Below, piece by piece: positions 50,686 through 60,449 of a stretch of 64,000 nucleotides of DNA (positions are counted from its first letter, which is position 1; every line of letters starts with the position of its first letter). The notes beneath the pieces were generated by a model. That model did no database searches. It had not been told where the DNA came from and saw only the letters and a program-made list of their open reading frames with translations. The stretch lies in contig NZ_RBLJ01000001.1 of the NCBI RefSeq assembly GCF_003634575.1, positions 992,001 through 1,056,000 of the forward strand, read 5' to 3'. The DNA is from Photorhabdus asymbiotica (GTDB taxonomy: Bacteria > Pseudomonadota > Gammaproteobacteria > Enterobacterales > Enterobacteriaceae). A program made the translations under genes and the position numbers.

Positions 50686-51312
50686 TTATATTAACTGCAC
50701 CGCAGAATAATAGATTTTCATAGCCATAAAAAATATAATCAGCGAAGACAGTTTATTAACTAAGTGAATTTTAATCAGTAAATAATCACGAATTTTTTGA
50801 TAATTTATAATCATGACTATCCCTCCGTACCATAAGAAACTGATTATGAAAGCCATTGAGATCATAATCACGGAAATACTTATATTGATATCCTGTGGTA
50901 TGCTAACTGATACCGCGCTACTAATGAGCAAAATTGCTTTAGGATTATATAGTTGTAATATAAACCCAGACTTAAAGGTGCAGTCTCGCTTATCAGATAA
51001 TGTGTTCAACTCAATATCATTCATTGGTTTTATTCGGAATAATCGATAAGCTAAATAAAGCAGGTATGTTCCTCCTAATATATAGAGAGTAGAAAGTATT
51101 ACTGGTTCTTTCAAAACGAAAGTGAACCCACCTAACGCCAAGGTTGTGAATAATGAATTGGCCGTTGCAATACCGACCACACTCATCATTGCCACAGATT
51201 TTGGATAGGTAACCGCATTTTTCATCGTAACCAAGAAACCCGGTCCAGGGCTAGCAATACCTACCAATAAGATAGTGCAGAAACTAATAATAAATCCTTG
51301 TTCACTACTCAT
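50686..51312 (-). CDS. RhtB/LysE family amino-acid exporter
   Basis: 208 residues with the family start FCTILLVGIASPGPGFLVTMKNA and about six hydrophobic helices; an NPKAILLISS motif begins the C-terminal half. Members export amino acids and derivatives (homoserine, threonine, lysine, leucine, cysteine pathway products). It is the last cistron of the accessory operon. Its ATG follows the stop of the preceding, now broken, gene by a single base, implying former translational coupling. The substrate is unknown; context suggests the product of the upstream PLP enzyme. Confidence 0.9.
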   Translation of the reverse strand: MSSEQGFIISFCTILLVGIASPGPGFLVTMKNAVTYPKSVAMMSVVGIATANSLFTTLALGGFTFVLKEPVILSTLYILGGTYLLYLAYRLFRIKPMNDIELNTLSDKRDCTFKSGFILQLYNPKAILLISSAVSVSIPQDINISISVIMISMAFIISFLWYGGIVMIINYQKIRDYLLIKIHLVNKLSSLIIFFMAMKIYYSAVQLI

Positions 51313-51313
51313 G

Positions 51314-51741
51314 TTACCCCACTAAATATTTAACATCTTTTTCATCATCGGCACAGAAACTAATATGAGACAGCTGCTCCAATGCTGTTTTTTTTCTAAA
51401 ACAAAATGAAATTTTATTAATAGATTGACTAATATCGACGAAACCTCCTACACTATAGAACTTACCACCGAGACGGGACACATTCACATTGCTATCCTTA
51501 TCAATTTCACCGATACCCAGTACAGCATGATCAATGAACTATTGTTATCTGGTATTTTTACCTATGGTGGTCAACAAGCACCAATGAATCCAAAGTTTTC
51601 ATTGTATCGACCATTCCAGCTCGCATTACAAATTAAATTAATTAAATATTCAGGAGACATTGCGCTACCAAAAGAGACAATATCAATGGTTGAAACGCCT
51701 TTTAAGAGCTTTTTAAATCTAGCAATATCTGACAAGTTCAT
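51314..51741 (-). pseudogene. broken CoA-transferase-like gene
   Basis: A start codon at 51741 with AGGA upstream lies inside the 3' end of the FAD-protein gene and opens 56 codons (MNLSDIARFKKLLKGVST..., stop TGA at 51571-51573). After a frameshifted stretch (~51540-51570), a second frame runs 51538-51314 and contains VLGIGEIDKDSNVNVSR and GGFVDISQSINKISFC. These match the region of YdiF-type acyl-CoA:acetate CoA-transferases with the pattern GNVNVSxFG ... GGFINISQNAKK. The family is ~500 residues, so most of the gene is deleted. The final stop abuts the exporter ATG. Family assignment is by eye; the N-terminal piece is not recognised. Confidence 0.6.
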
Positions 51742-52999
51742 GGGTCTGTCCTTCTTTTGAGATAATCAAAGCATCAACTATCAGTTTTGCATCTCTGACG
51801 GTAAGCGAAGTTGCTTCTGTGAAGAAACGTGATCCATTTGTCATTGGACCAAGTACATAGATGTTTCTTTTATCATTGACTTTGCAATTTCTATCAACGT
51901 CAACTCCACTAATAAAATGCATCGGTAAGCAACTCATTTGAATAATTTCCAAATCCATTACTGGATTGAATGCTAAAATTGAATTTTTATTAACCGTGGT
52001 AGGATTATAACGTCGAGATGAAATAGACAGTTGTCCATCATCAATTAATGTCGCTAGTTTACGCGCATTTACTAATGGAAACATCGCTCTGGTTTCAATA
52101 AACTGATGTCTAATATTATGCAAAAGAACTTGATCATCCCGGCTCAATTTTTGGTAGAAATCAAGATAATTCATTGTTCCATTATATAACTTTTCTTGCC
52201 AAACAGGTGTATAAGCTGAACAATATTCGACTTCATCTTTTAACGCACAAAGAGGATTAAACAATATATCTTTCTCAATATCTTTCGTGACCAAAGATTT
52301 GAACCGCTGTATTATACTCTTAAAGGAAGGAATAATTGGATTATAGTCATCGAAAATCGATGCGCCCCCCGCTTTAAATTTCCCCCTCACTCTGGGAAAC
52401 CGGCCTGATAGTGAATAACATTGCATCTTCAGATCTGGCCTGTATGTAGAAATATAAAGTAAAATGTCAATAGACGTCAGACCTGAACCGTATACATCAA
52501 TTGTTCCACCGTATGGTAAACTTGCTATTCTATCAAATAAATGTTCATTTAGAATATCCTTTCCAAAACCGATACTTAGCACACTCGCATCAATTTTAAA
52601 ACAGGTTCCATTGCATATGATATTACCCTCTTCATCTACATAATCTGCTTTTCCGTAAGTATGTACAACAATGCCTATTTTCTTTAATTGATCGATTAAG
52701 TTAGATTTCACATCTTGTAGATAATTACCATAAACCCGCCTCGGCAGATAATCGTCATCACAATAATCGTATTTCTTAGCAATCAACCAATCAGTTATAC
52801 CTATTACGTCATTAAATTGGGTGAGAGAATCTAATCGAGTATTCATTATGAAAACTTCTGGAACATCTTTATATGCAAATCCGACTTGGTTATGATCTTT
52901 TGAAAATATTAAAATGGAACTAAGCGGATATTTATATTGTAATAAATGTTTAAGTATCGAAATACAACCCGCCCCACTACCTATAATTCCTATATTCAT
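51719..52999 (-). CDS. FAD/NAD(P)-binding oxidoreductase-like protein
   Basis: 426 residues with an N-terminal Rossmann dinucleotide motif MNIGIIGSGAGCISILKHL (GxGxxG) followed by NTRLDSLTQF and GNYLQDVK. A second segment, GGTIDVYGSGLTSIDILLYI, resembles a further nucleotide-binding loop. This fits the FAD-NAD(P)-binding family (NAD_binding_9 type) found in biosynthetic clusters and related to N-hydroxylases. The C-terminus YVLGPMTNGSRFFTEATSLTVRDA is a typical FAD-contact end. It starts 17 bp after the cysteine-synthase-like gene. The reaction is unknown. Confidence 0.8.
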   Translation of the reverse strand: MNIGIIGSGAGCISILKHLLQYKYPLSSILIFSKDHNQVGFAYKDVPEVFIMNTRLDSLTQFNDVIGITDWLIAKKYDYCDDDYLPRRVYGNYLQDVKSNLIDQLKKIGIVVHTYGKADYVDEEGNIICNGTCFKIDASVLSIGFGKDILNEHLFDRIASLPYGGTIDVYGSGLTSIDILLYISTYRPDLKMQCYSLSGRFPRVRGKFKAGGASIFDDYNPIIPSFKSIIQRFKSLVTKDIEKDILFNPLCALKDEVEYCSAYTPVWQEKLYNGTMNYLDFYQKLSRDDQVLLHNIRHQFIETRAMFPLVNARKLATLIDDGQLSISSRRYNPTTVNKNSILAFNPVMDLEIIQMSCLPMHFISGVDVDRNCKVNDKRNIYVLGPMTNGSRFFTEATSLTVRDAKLIVDALIISKEGQTHELVRYC

Positions 53000-53016
53000 A
53001 ATTATAATAACTCCAT

Positions 53017-53928
53017 TCAGATCCCTACCGAAAGGTATCTTTCTGTTTGACTAGCCGCTATTGTTAGTATTTTTTTGCCTTTATTTACTTCCCTACTTGC
53101 CAATTCAATCGCACAATGCAAAGAAGCACCAGACGAAATACCGATTAATAATCCTTCACTTTCTATAATCTTTCTGGTAGTTTGGAAAGCTGAGTTTTCA
53201 TCAATAATATATACTTCATCAATAATATGCCGGTCCACCGTATTCGCGATTATTCCAGGGCCAATTCCCAATATTCCATGGTTAGAGTTGATCTCATCTA
53301 AAGGAGTCATCTGGCTTAAAACAGCAGCACTTTTAGGTTCAATCGCAACAATATATGTATCCGATCGATATTTTTTAAGCGTATTCCCTATACCATTACA
53401 ATGCCCACCAGTCCCAATACCTGCGATAAATATATCTGGAGTGCCATTAAAAAAATTAATAATTTCATTGCCAGTTTGATAATGTGCTTGAGGATTATTA
53501 ATATTATTCCCTTGGTCAACAAGAAAATAGTTGGCCTTTTTTGAGAGCATTTGTGCTTTTTTTACTGCTCCAGCATAGTTTTCACCACTTGGCGTAAGGA
53601 TAATTTTTGCTCCTAATAGAGTTAATAACTTTTTACGCTCTTCAGAAACATATTCTGGCATTACAATAATAAGCTTTAGTCCCATAGATGCACATATCCC
53701 GGCAAGAGAGATACCCGTATTACCCGTTGTCGCCTCAATAATCGTAGTTTGTGAATCTATCTGCCCATTTTTTATAGCTGATTCAAGCATTGACTTAGCT
53801 GCTCTATCTTTAATAGAACCCCAAGGATTAAGAAACTCTAATTTCACATAAATATCTGCATACAAATCTTTTGAGATCTTTTCCAACTTTATAATGGGTG
53901 TATTTCCAACTACATCATGTAATAACAT
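53017..53928 (-). CDS. cysteine-synthase-like PLP enzyme (third paralog in window)
   Basis: 303 residues of the fold-type II O-acetylserine sulfhydrylase/cystathionine beta-synthase family. Schiff-base Lys40 lies in LNPWGSIKDRAAKSM. The substrate loop reads EATTGNTG instead of TSGNTG, and the phosphate loop reads GTGGHCNGIG where CysK has GTGGTLTG. The C-terminal ISSGASLHC is normal. Both changed loops touch substrate or cofactor, so a substrate other than O-acetylserine or sulfide is plausible (for example phosphoserine with an amine nucleophile, as for SbnA), but this is inference. It is the first gene of the accessory operon and strikingly AT-rich in codon use. Confidence 0.85.
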   Translation of the reverse strand: MLLHDVVGNTPIIKLEKISKDLYADIYVKLEFLNPWGSIKDRAAKSMLESAIKNGQIDSQTTIIEATTGNTGISLAGICASMGLKLIIVMPEYVSEERKKLLTLLGAKIILTPSGENYAGAVKKAQMLSKKANYFLVDQGNNINNPQAHYQTGNEIINFFNGTPDIFIAGIGTGGHCNGIGNTLKKYRSDTYIVAIEPKSAAVLSQMTPLDEINSNHGILGIGPGIIANTVDRHIIDEVYIIDENSAFQTTRKIIESEGLLIGISSGASLHCAIELASREVNKGKKILTIAASQTERYLSVGI

Positions 53929-54413
53929 TTAATTTCTCCCCCTTTAGATCTAACTTATATAGATTACTAAAACGTACACTTTAGAATAACAAACCACCTA
54001 TCTCATTGATATTCACTAAAAACAATTTAAACAAATGATATAATCGCATACTTTTAAAAGGTGGAATTATATAGTTTTAATCCGTATCTATTAGTTAGTG
54101 TAACTTATGTGTTATTCGCCGCCCCTTCAAATAAATAAAATCTATATCACTTAATGTATAACAAAAATTAAATAATTCTCTAAGAAAAAATTAACAAAAA
54201 CATTAATAAGATCACAAAAAATCAAGCACCACACGATTTCACATATGAAAATAAATAATTAAACCGTGCTTTATGCATGCGTATGAACTGATTATTTTGT
54301 TGTATCTATTAGTGTTAAAATAACACTTATAAGATAATTATTATAAAAAACTTATTTTTCAAAAAAAATACAACAAGAATAAGTAAGTTATCATTCAAAA
54401 AGGAAGTGTTTTT
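53929..54413. promoter_or_regulatory. AT-rich region between divergent accessory genes
   Basis: About 480 bp without genes. It should contain the promoter of the cysteine-synthase-like operon (leftward) and of the truncated frame at 54414 (rightward). No specific operator is recognised. Confidence 0.4.
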
Positions 54414-54491
54414 TTGACTGACAGTGTTGTTACGGTAATAGGAAAGAATGAAAATCAATATATACGATTAAAACCTGTCCCAACCTTGTGA
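54414..54491 (+). pseudogene. truncated gene start (25 codons) cut by an IS3 relic
   Basis: TTG at 54414 preceded by AAGGAAG seven bases upstream opens MTDSVVTVIGKNENQYIRLK, then runs into PVPTL-stop at the boundary with the IS relic (~54475-54490). The ribosome binding site and the sharp change in base composition suggest the 5' end of a gene whose remainder was removed. The family is not recognised. Confidence 0.4.
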
Positions 54492-54670
54492 ACTGCCCCA
54501 GCAGGTTAGGCAGTTCAGAGCACACGGTCATCAAGGTCCAAGCTCTTTAACTTCTCTGAACTCAAACCTTTTAATTTCTGCTTGATTAAGTGATTATTGT
54601 CGTAATAGATACACTGTTCCAACTCTACCGACAAATATTCAATACACTCAAATTTCTTTAAGTAATACAA
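54489..54670 (-). mobile_element. IS3-family relic: transposase C-terminus and one end
   Basis: On the minus strand a 51-codon frame (54670-54515) includes ELEQCIYYDNNHLIKQ and KQKLKGLSSEKLKSLDL, resembling the C-terminus of IS3-type OrfB (YIxYYNNxRIQxKLKGLSP). Immediately after its stop lie the inverted bases TGAACTGCC ... GGCAGTTCA (54489-54517), probably the IS end. The rest of the element is gone. Confidence 0.65.
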
Positions 54671-54694
54671 CTAACCACACTATTATCTAAATAG

Positions 54695-55117
54695 TCACTT
54701 GTTCATTACCGGAATACTCCCGCGTAACCAACTGCCTAATTTACGCTGGTAAAATGGTTGCGTATGCTGAATCAAATAATGGCTGATACCACGCTCCTTT
54801 TCATCAACCAGGCAGAAGTCAATAGGCTCTTCTTCAGATGTGTATTCGCAAGCAATACCGCCAGCTTCTTGAATTAGCTGTTCAATCTCATCCTCCGTGC
54901 CATTCATTTCCAACCCAATTAATAAATTGGGTTTCTCATCCACATTTTTATCATGAGCTTGGATGATAAAAGCACGGCGGACCGGTTTACGCTGGCTAAA
55001 TAAACTGACCAGAGCTTCTATGAGCTGTAAAGGATATTCTTCCAGCTGGCTGAGTGTTATCGCGCTGCCACTTGGAACATCAACCTCAACTGAAACCAAC
55101 TCACTTAATGAACTCAT
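54695..55117 (-). CDS. sseB: SseB C-terminal domain protein (N-terminal domain missing)
   Basis: 140 residues from the ATG at 55117 (GGAG six bases upstream). The sequence SLFSQRKPVRRAFIIQAHDKN, PNLLIGLEMNGTEDEIEQLI and EPIDFCLVDEKERGISHYLI aligns with the C-terminal half of SseB (258 residues in E. coli), a protein linked to serine sensitivity. The N-terminal half is absent although the gene has its own start and a good ribosome binding site, so it may be a stable single-domain version. It lies 34 bp after pepB and stops 25 bp from the IS relic. Confidence 0.85.
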   Translation of the reverse strand: MSSLSELVSVEVDVPSGSAITLSQLEEYPLQLIEALVSLFSQRKPVRRAFIIQAHDKNVDEKPNLLIGLEMNGTEDEIEQLIQEAGGIACEYTSEEEPIDFCLVDEKERGISHYLIQHTQPFYQRKLGSWLRGSIPVMNK

Positions 55118-55151
55118 AAAAATCTCCAATCAGTTTTTATATAAAATAGAC

Positions 55152-56447
55152 TTATTTCGCTTTCGCCAACAACAGATTCGCAATCGAACGAACACCATAA
55201 CCTGTTGCACCAGCGGACCAATGTTCTACAGCAGATTTACGGTAAGTTGCCGAGCAATCAATATGAATCCAACCTTTTTGGTATCCTTCCACAAAGTGGG
55301 ACAAGAAAGCCGCCGCTGTGCTGGCACCAGCCGTATGTGACGGTGCCGCAACATTGTTTAGGTCAGCAAAATTTGATGGCAGTTGGCTACGATGGAATTC
55401 AGCTAACGGTAAACGCCAGAATAATTCATTCTCAGATTCAGAAGCAGCCAGCAGATCTGCCGCCAATTTATCATCAAAGCTGAATATAGAGTGATAGTCA
55501 TTACCCACAGCCGTTTTCGCTGCACCTGTCAGAGTTGCTGCATCAATAATTAATTTAGCTTTCTCTTTGCTGGCATCAATTAAACCATCAGCCAAAACAA
55601 GACGACCTTCCGCATCCGTGTTCATCACTTCAACAGATTTTCCATTACGATAGCGGATAATATCACCCAATTTAAAGGCATTACCACTAACCATGTTATC
55701 CGCAATACAAAGGAATAGTTTGACACGCTGTTTCAGACCTCGACTGATTGCCAGGGCCAATGCACCTGCCAGCGTTGCCGCTCCGCCCATATCTGCTTTC
55801 ATCGAATCCATAAAAGAAGATTGTTTTAGGCTGTAGCCCCCAGTATCAAATGTGATGCCTTTACCAACCAGACAGGCGAATGCAGGCGCTTGAGGGTTGT
55901 CAGTTGGATTGTAATCCAACACCAACAGAATCGGATCACGGGAAGAACCACGACCAACGGTATGAATACCCGCATAACCCTGCTCACGTAAATCTTCGCC
56001 TTTAGTAATACGATAACTTACTGCCTCATTCGCAACGCCACACATTAGGTCAATAGCACGTTTCGCCAATTGTTCTGGCCCAAGCTCTTCCGCTGACATA
56101 TTGATGGTGTCACGTACCCAATCAATAATTTTAATTCTGTTTTCCAATTCTTGTTTTTCAGCCGCAGGCAATTGAGGCCATTCAATAGAGCGTTTACCTT
56201 TTGGCGCACGGAATCCCTGCCAGAATGCCCAACTTTTTTCTAAATCCCAGCCTTCGCCAACCAAAGCCACATGACGAATTCCCTGTCCGTCAATTTTACG
56301 CCCAGCACGTTGAACAGCACCCAGTTTACCTTTACCAACCAGATGAATAGTCATCCCTTGATCGCTCGAACTAATCAATGCTTTTTCACCCCAGCAAGCT
56401 GCTGCTGGTTCATAAGACAGTGTTATTGGCATGATTTGTTTAGTCAT
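55152..56447 (-). CDS. pepB: aminopeptidase B (M17 leucyl aminopeptidase family)
   Basis: A di-metal cytosolic aminopeptidase. The M17 signature [14 protein letters not shown] and the preceding metal-site regions [14 protein letters not shown] and MKADMGGAA are intact. The ATG at 56447 ([16 protein letters not shown] eight bases upstream) gives 431 residues, near E. coli PepB (427). It follows the isc operon on the same strand behind a terminator. Confidence 0.97.
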   Translation of the reverse strand: MTKQIMPITLSYEPAAACWGEKALISSSDQGMTIHLVGKGKLGAVQRAGRKIDGQGIRHVALVGEGWDLEKSWAFWQGFRAPKGKRSIEWPQLPAAEKQELENRIKIIDWVRDTINMSAEELGPEQLAKRAIDLMCGVANEAVSYRITKGEDLREQGYAGIHTVGRGSSRDPILLVLDYNPTDNPQAPAFACLVGKGITFDTGGYSLKQSSFMDSMKADMGGAATLAGALALAISRGLKQRVKLFLCIADNMVSGNAFKLGDIIRYRNGKSVEVMNTDAEGRLVLADGLIDASKEKAKLIIDAATLTGAAKTAVGNDYHSIFSFDDKLAADLLAASESENELFWRLPLAEFHRSQLPSNFADLNNVAAPSHTAGASTAAAFLSHFVEGYQKGWIHIDCSATYRKSAVEHWSAGATGYGVRSIANLLLAKAK

Positions 56448-56544
56448 TCTTTTTTCACCTCTTATTATTACCGCTTGATGGCAGTTAAGGAGCTTATTCA
56501 AGCTTCTACCTGCATAATTCTTCGCCTGCCAGATATTAACCCGA

Positions 56545-56567
56545 TAAAAAAACCGGCCAAAGCCAGT
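56545..56567 (-). terminator. terminator between iscX and pepB
   Basis: On the minus strand ACTGGC / GCCGGT (one G-T pair) with a 4-base loop followed by seven T's. It should end most isc transcripts before pepB. Confidence 0.8.
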
Positions 56568-56630
56568 TTTTCATTGAAGGTCAGCCTACCTTAAAACGAT
56601 GACTGATAAATAACAAATTTATGCTATTTG

Positions 56631-56831
56631 TTATTCAAACTCATCCAGCCAGATCAGGAGAATAGCTTCCAAAATCTTTTCATTAGATTTCTCGGGAGCA
56701 TCATTAAAATCATCTAATTCACAAATCCATTGATGCATATCAGTAAAGCGAACTGTTTTTGGGTCCAGATTAGGAAACTTGTCATACAGTGCTTCTGCGA
56801 TCTCACGGCTGTCAGACCATTTCAGACTCAT
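56631..56831 (-). CDS. iscX: Fe-S cluster assembly regulator IscX
   Basis: A 66-residue acidic protein that binds IscS and iron and tunes cluster assembly (also called YfhJ). [20 protein letters not shown] with [18 protein letters not shown] and the C-terminal [11 protein letters not shown] are near-identical to the family. The ATG at 56831 is chosen for the family start and the GGAG upstream. Last gene of the isc operon, 18 bp after fdx. Confidence 0.97.
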   Translation of the reverse strand: MSLKWSDSREIAEALYDKFPNLDPKTVRFTDMHQWICELDDFNDAPEKSNEKILEAILLIWLDEFE

Positions 56832-56849
56832 TGATATTTCTCCTGCCAA

Positions 56850-57185
56850 TCAGTGCTCACGAGCATGGTTAATAGTGTATTTTGGAATTTCTATTACCAA
56901 ATCTTCATCAGAGACTCTGGCCTGACAACTCAGACGACTTTCCGGCTCCAGCCCCCAGGCTTTATCCAACATGTCATCTTCCAGTTCAGAACTCTCTTCC
57001 AGTGAATCGAAACCTTCACGAACGATACAATGGCAAGTTGTGCAAGCACAGGATTTTTCACAGGCATGCTCAATTTCAATTCCATTGCGCAATGCAACAT
57101 CCAGAATGGATTCCCCTTCTCTAGCTTCCAGAACTGCACCATCAGGGCAAAGATCGTTATGAGGTAAAAATACTATTTTAGGCAT
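56850..57185 (-). CDS. fdx: isc-type [2Fe-2S] ferredoxin
   Basis: An adrenodoxin-type ferredoxin that supplies electrons to the ISC machinery. Cluster ligands are visible in [17 protein letters not shown], with the last cysteine in [13 protein letters not shown]. 111 residues, as in E. coli. It is 2 bp downstream of hscA. Confidence 0.97.
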   Translation of the reverse strand: MPKIVFLPHNDLCPDGAVLEAREGESILDVALRNGIEIEHACEKSCACTTCHCIVREGFDSLEESSELEDDMLDKAWGLEPESRLSCQARVSDEDLVIEIPKYTINHAREH

Positions 57186-57187
57186 AA

Positions 57188-59038
57188 TTAAATCTCATCC
57201 ACAGAATGGCCCGCCAATGCTCGACGAATAGATGTATCCATCCGACGCGCCGCGAATTCCTGCGTTTGCTTGTCCAGTTGTTTAATTGCGTTCTCTATAA
57301 TTTGAGGATCGCTCCCCTCAACGCTTTTTATCAGTGCTTCTACAGCAGTGTTAATCGCCGTCCGTTCTTGTTCATTCAGTAGATCAGCATCTTTTTCTAA
57401 CGCACTGGTGACACTTTCCAGTACCCGCGCCGCTTCTACTTTTTGTTCTGCCAGTTTGCGCGCATTGATATCTTCCTGAGCATTTGCCATAGAATCTTTT
57501 ATCATGCGAGCTATTTCTTCATCAGATAAACCATAAGAAGGTTTCACCTGAATAGCCGCTTCCACACCGGTCGATTTTTCCAACGCGCTGACGCTCAGCA
57601 GACCATCAGCATCCACTTGAAAAGTCACTCTGATATGGGCACCACCAGCCGGTAATGGAGGAATACCACGCAATGTAAAACGTGCCAGTGAACGGCAATC
57701 GTTCACCAATTCCCTTTCCCCTTGCACCACATGAATACTCATTGCACTCTGACCGTCTTTGAAGGTCGTGAATTCCTGCGCTCTGGCTACGGGAATGGTG
57801 GTATTGCGTGGGATGACTTTTTCAACCAAGCCCCCCATGGTTTCTAATCCAAGTGAAAGCGGGATCACATCCAATAACAGCATGTCACTATCTGGTTTGT
57901 TACCCACCAAAATATCCGCCTGAATGGAAGCACCAATAGCCACAACTTTATCAGGGTCAATTGAAGTCAGTGGTTCACGGCCAAAAAACTCTCCAACCAT
58001 ATGACGAACCAGTGGTACACGGGTTGAACCACCCACCATAACCACCTGTAAAACTTCATCCGCAGCAACCTCTGCATCTTTCAACGCCCGGCGACTTGCC
58101 AACAAAGTACGTTTTACCAATGGGGTAATCAGTGCTTCAAATTCGGAACGGGTGATTTTCCCCTGCCAGCCAGCAATATCTATTGCTGCAACATCAGCAT
58201 CACTCAAGGTAATTTTCACCTGAGTAGCAACATCCAATAGCTGGCGTTGTAGACTGTGGTCATTATGATTATTGATACCTGCCTGTTTACGAATCCAGTC
58301 AACCAGTATCAAATCGAAATCATCACCACCAAGCGCAGTGTCGCCACCGGTTGCCAGCACTTCAAATACACCACGGCTCAGTCGGAGAACAGAAACGTCA
58401 AATGTACCGCCACCTAAATCATAAACAGCAATCACACCTTCCTGACCAGAATCCAGTCCGTAAGCAATCGCGGCGGCAGTCGGTTCGTTAAGCAAGCGCA
58501 GAACATGTAATCCCGCTAAACGCGCTGCGTCTTTTGTGCCCTGACGCTGTGCATCATCAAAATAAGCAGGAACAGTGATCACAACACCATCAAGCTTACC
58601 ACCCAATGTTTCTTCTGCGCGTTGTGCCAACAATTTAAGAATCTCAGAAGAAACCTGAATAGGATCAACTAAACCCATTGCCGTGTTGATTAATGGCAGC
58701 CCGTTCTCACTCGCCTGAAATTGATAAGGAAGATTGGGATAACGCTGTTGAATATCAACCAGAGAGCGCCCCATCATGCGCTTAACAGAACTGATGGTAT
58801 TAGCGGGATCACGTGCAGCCTGTTGACGAGCCAACCAACCGATTTCAGTCCCATTTTCATGATAGTGAACAACCGAAGGAAGCAGGTAACGATCTTCACT
58901 GTCCATCAGGGTTTCCGCTTGCCCACTACGAACGGTTGCAACTAATGAATGCGTTGTACCTAAATCAATACCAGCAGCCAAACGATGTTGATGTGGTTCA
59001 GCTGATAAACCTGGCTCGCTGATTTGTAATAAAGCCAT
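57188..59038 (-). CDS. hscA: Hsp70-type chaperone HscA
   Basis: A specialised Hsp70 that, with HscB, drives cluster transfer from IscU. ATPase signatures: [32 protein letters not shown] and [16 protein letters not shown]. The substrate-binding domain begins after [13 protein letters not shown]. The ATG at 59038 ([13 protein letters not shown]) matches E. coli; 616 residues. It recognises the LPPVK motif present in the IscU encoded upstream. Confidence 0.98.
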   Translation of the reverse strand: MALLQISEPGLSAEPHQHRLAAGIDLGTTHSLVATVRSGQAETLMDSEDRYLLPSVVHYHENGTEIGWLARQQAARDPANTISSVKRMMGRSLVDIQQRYPNLPYQFQASENGLPLINTAMGLVDPIQVSSEILKLLAQRAEETLGGKLDGVVITVPAYFDDAQRQGTKDAARLAGLHVLRLLNEPTAAAIAYGLDSGQEGVIAVYDLGGGTFDVSVLRLSRGVFEVLATGGDTALGGDDFDLILVDWIRKQAGINNHNDHSLQRQLLDVATQVKITLSDADVAAIDIAGWQGKITRSEFEALITPLVKRTLLASRRALKDAEVAADEVLQVVMVGGSTRVPLVRHMVGEFFGREPLTSIDPDKVVAIGASIQADILVGNKPDSDMLLLDVIPLSLGLETMGGLVEKVIPRNTTIPVARAQEFTTFKDGQSAMSIHVVQGERELVNDCRSLARFTLRGIPPLPAGGAHIRVTFQVDADGLLSVSALEKSTGVEAAIQVKPSYGLSDEEIARMIKDSMANAQEDINARKLAEQKVEAARVLESVTSALEKDADLLNEQERTAINTAVEALIKSVEGSDPQIIENAIKQLDKQTQEFAARRMDTSIRRALAGHSVDEI

Positions 59039-59049
59039 ATCCGCTTTCC

Positions 59050-59571
59050 TCAAAAGTCGTCCAGTAAACGTTCTTCTAGCTGTTCAACTTGCTGTTGCAA
59101 TTTATCCAGAAAACGCAATTTACGAACAGTATCGGCTGCCTGTCCCCACTGCTGTTCATTCAATTGTTGCTCCATTTGCTGACTACGGGTTTTAATCATC
59201 CCGTTCAGACGTGTAGCAAAATCCGCCAATGCGGTTTCTGCATCTGCTTTATTTTCAATAAACTCTAATTCTTCCCGCAACATAAGCTGTTCCATCAGGA
59301 AAGCATTATCATTCATAGTATGTTGCTCATTGGCTAAATCAAAACCATGTAGAGAGAGTATATATTCAGCACGTTTCAGTGGGTGTTTAAGCGTTTGATA
59401 GCCATCATTGATAGTCGCTGCCTGCTGCAACGCCAGCGTTTTTTCACGCTCTGGCTGACTAGCAAAGCGATCAGGGTGAAACTGACGCTGCAATTCCTGA
59501 TAACAGTTTGTCAGTTGTTCACGGTCAATAGCATAACGAGCCGGCAGCCCGAATAGAGTAAAATAGTCCAT
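59050..59571 (-). CDS. hscB: J-domain co-chaperone HscB
   Basis: 173 residues: an N-terminal J domain with the HPD motif in [13 protein letters not shown] and a C-terminal helical IscU-binding domain ([16 protein letters not shown]). It delivers IscU to HscA. The start [13 protein letters not shown] is the family start. It lies 39 bp after iscA. Confidence 0.97.
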   Translation of the reverse strand: MDYFTLFGLPARYAIDREQLTNCYQELQRQFHPDRFASQPEREKTLALQQAATINDGYQTLKHPLKRAEYILSLHGFDLANEQHTMNDNAFLMEQLMLREELEFIENKADAETALADFATRLNGMIKTRSQQMEQQLNEQQWGQAADTVRKLRFLDKLQQQVEQLEERLLDDF

Positions 59572-59610
59572 AATCTAAACTTATTCTCTGGATTTAGCCG
59601 AAAAACGGAA

Positions 59611-59934
59611 TTAAACGTTAAAACTTTCTCCACAACCACATTCGCTGGAAACATTTGGGTTGTTGAATTTAAAGCCTTCATTAAGGCCCTCTTTAACGAA
59701 ATCCAGTTCTGTACCGTCAAGATAGACCATGCTCTTGCCATCTATGATAACTTTGACACCCTTATCTTCAAATACAGTGTCGTCTTCGTTAATTACGTCG
59801 GCAAATTCAAGCAAATATGCCATGCCTGAACAGCCTGACGTTCTAACACCAAGGCGTAAGCCAACACCTTTTCCACGGTTACTCAGGAATGACGAAACGC
59901 GTTGTGCAGCACTTTCTGTAAGGGAAATTGACAT
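59611..59934 (-). CDS. iscA: A-type Fe-S carrier IscA
   Basis: 107 residues with the three invariant cysteines: [11 protein letters not shown] and the C-terminal [10 protein letters not shown]. It binds iron or a cluster and passes it to apo-targets. Fourth gene of the isc operon. Confidence 0.97.
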   Translation of the reverse strand: MSISLTESAAQRVSSFLSNRGKGVGLRLGVRTSGCSGMAYLLEFADVINEDDTVFEDKGVKVIIDGKSMVYLDGTELDFVKEGLNEGFKFNNPNVSSECGCGESFNV

Positions 59935-60037
59935 ACAACAACCTCACTTTTCAAAACCAGCAAAGGCGGATACTGGATGATATAAACAGCCAGTATCCAC
60001 CAAATTCATGTTCTATTTTTTTATTATCAAAGGGCAA

Positions 60038-60424
60038 TTATTTGCCCTGGCGCTTACTTTTGTAATCCGCAATGGCTGCTTTAATTGCATCTTCTGCCAG
60101 AATAGAGCAGTGAATTTTCACTGGTGGCAGTTCTAATTCATCTGCAATTTCAGTATTTTTAATCGCTTCTGCCTGCTCCAGAGATTTGCCCTTCATCCAT
60201 TCAGTGACTAAAGAGCTGGAAGCAATTGCAGAACCGCAACCATAGGTTTTGAAACGCGCATCTTCAATAATGCCTTCATTATTGACTTTGATTTGTAGTT
60301 TCATAACGTCACCACACGCCGGAGCACCGACCATGCCGCTGCCAACCGTTGGATCTTCATTATCGAAGGAACCAACGTTACGTGGGTTTTCATAGTGATC
60401 AATTACTTTTTCGCTGTAAGCCAT
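60038..60424 (-). CDS. iscU: Fe-S cluster scaffold IscU
   Basis: The scaffold on which clusters are built from IscS-derived sulfur. The three ligand cysteines are in GAPACGDVMKLQI, KTYGCGSAIASSS and PVKIHCSILAEDA, and the HscA recognition motif LPPVK is intact. The ATG at 60424 (MAYSEKVIDHYENP) gives 128 residues, the normal size. 25 bp after iscS. Confidence 0.98.
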   Translation of the reverse strand: MAYSEKVIDHYENPRNVGSFDNEDPTVGSGMVGAPACGDVMKLQIKVNNEGIIEDARFKTYGCGSAIASSSLVTEWMKGKSLEQAEAIKNTEIADELELPPVKIHCSILAEDAIKAAIADYKSKRQGK

Positions 60425-60449
60425 AGTTGTTACCCCCAAAGCCGTCTAA

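Noticed and set aside
51425-51760. Open frame of 111 codons on the plus strand
   Set aside because: It is antisense to the CoA-transferase relic and the end of the FAD gene, whose minus-strand frames show family motifs and a proper start.
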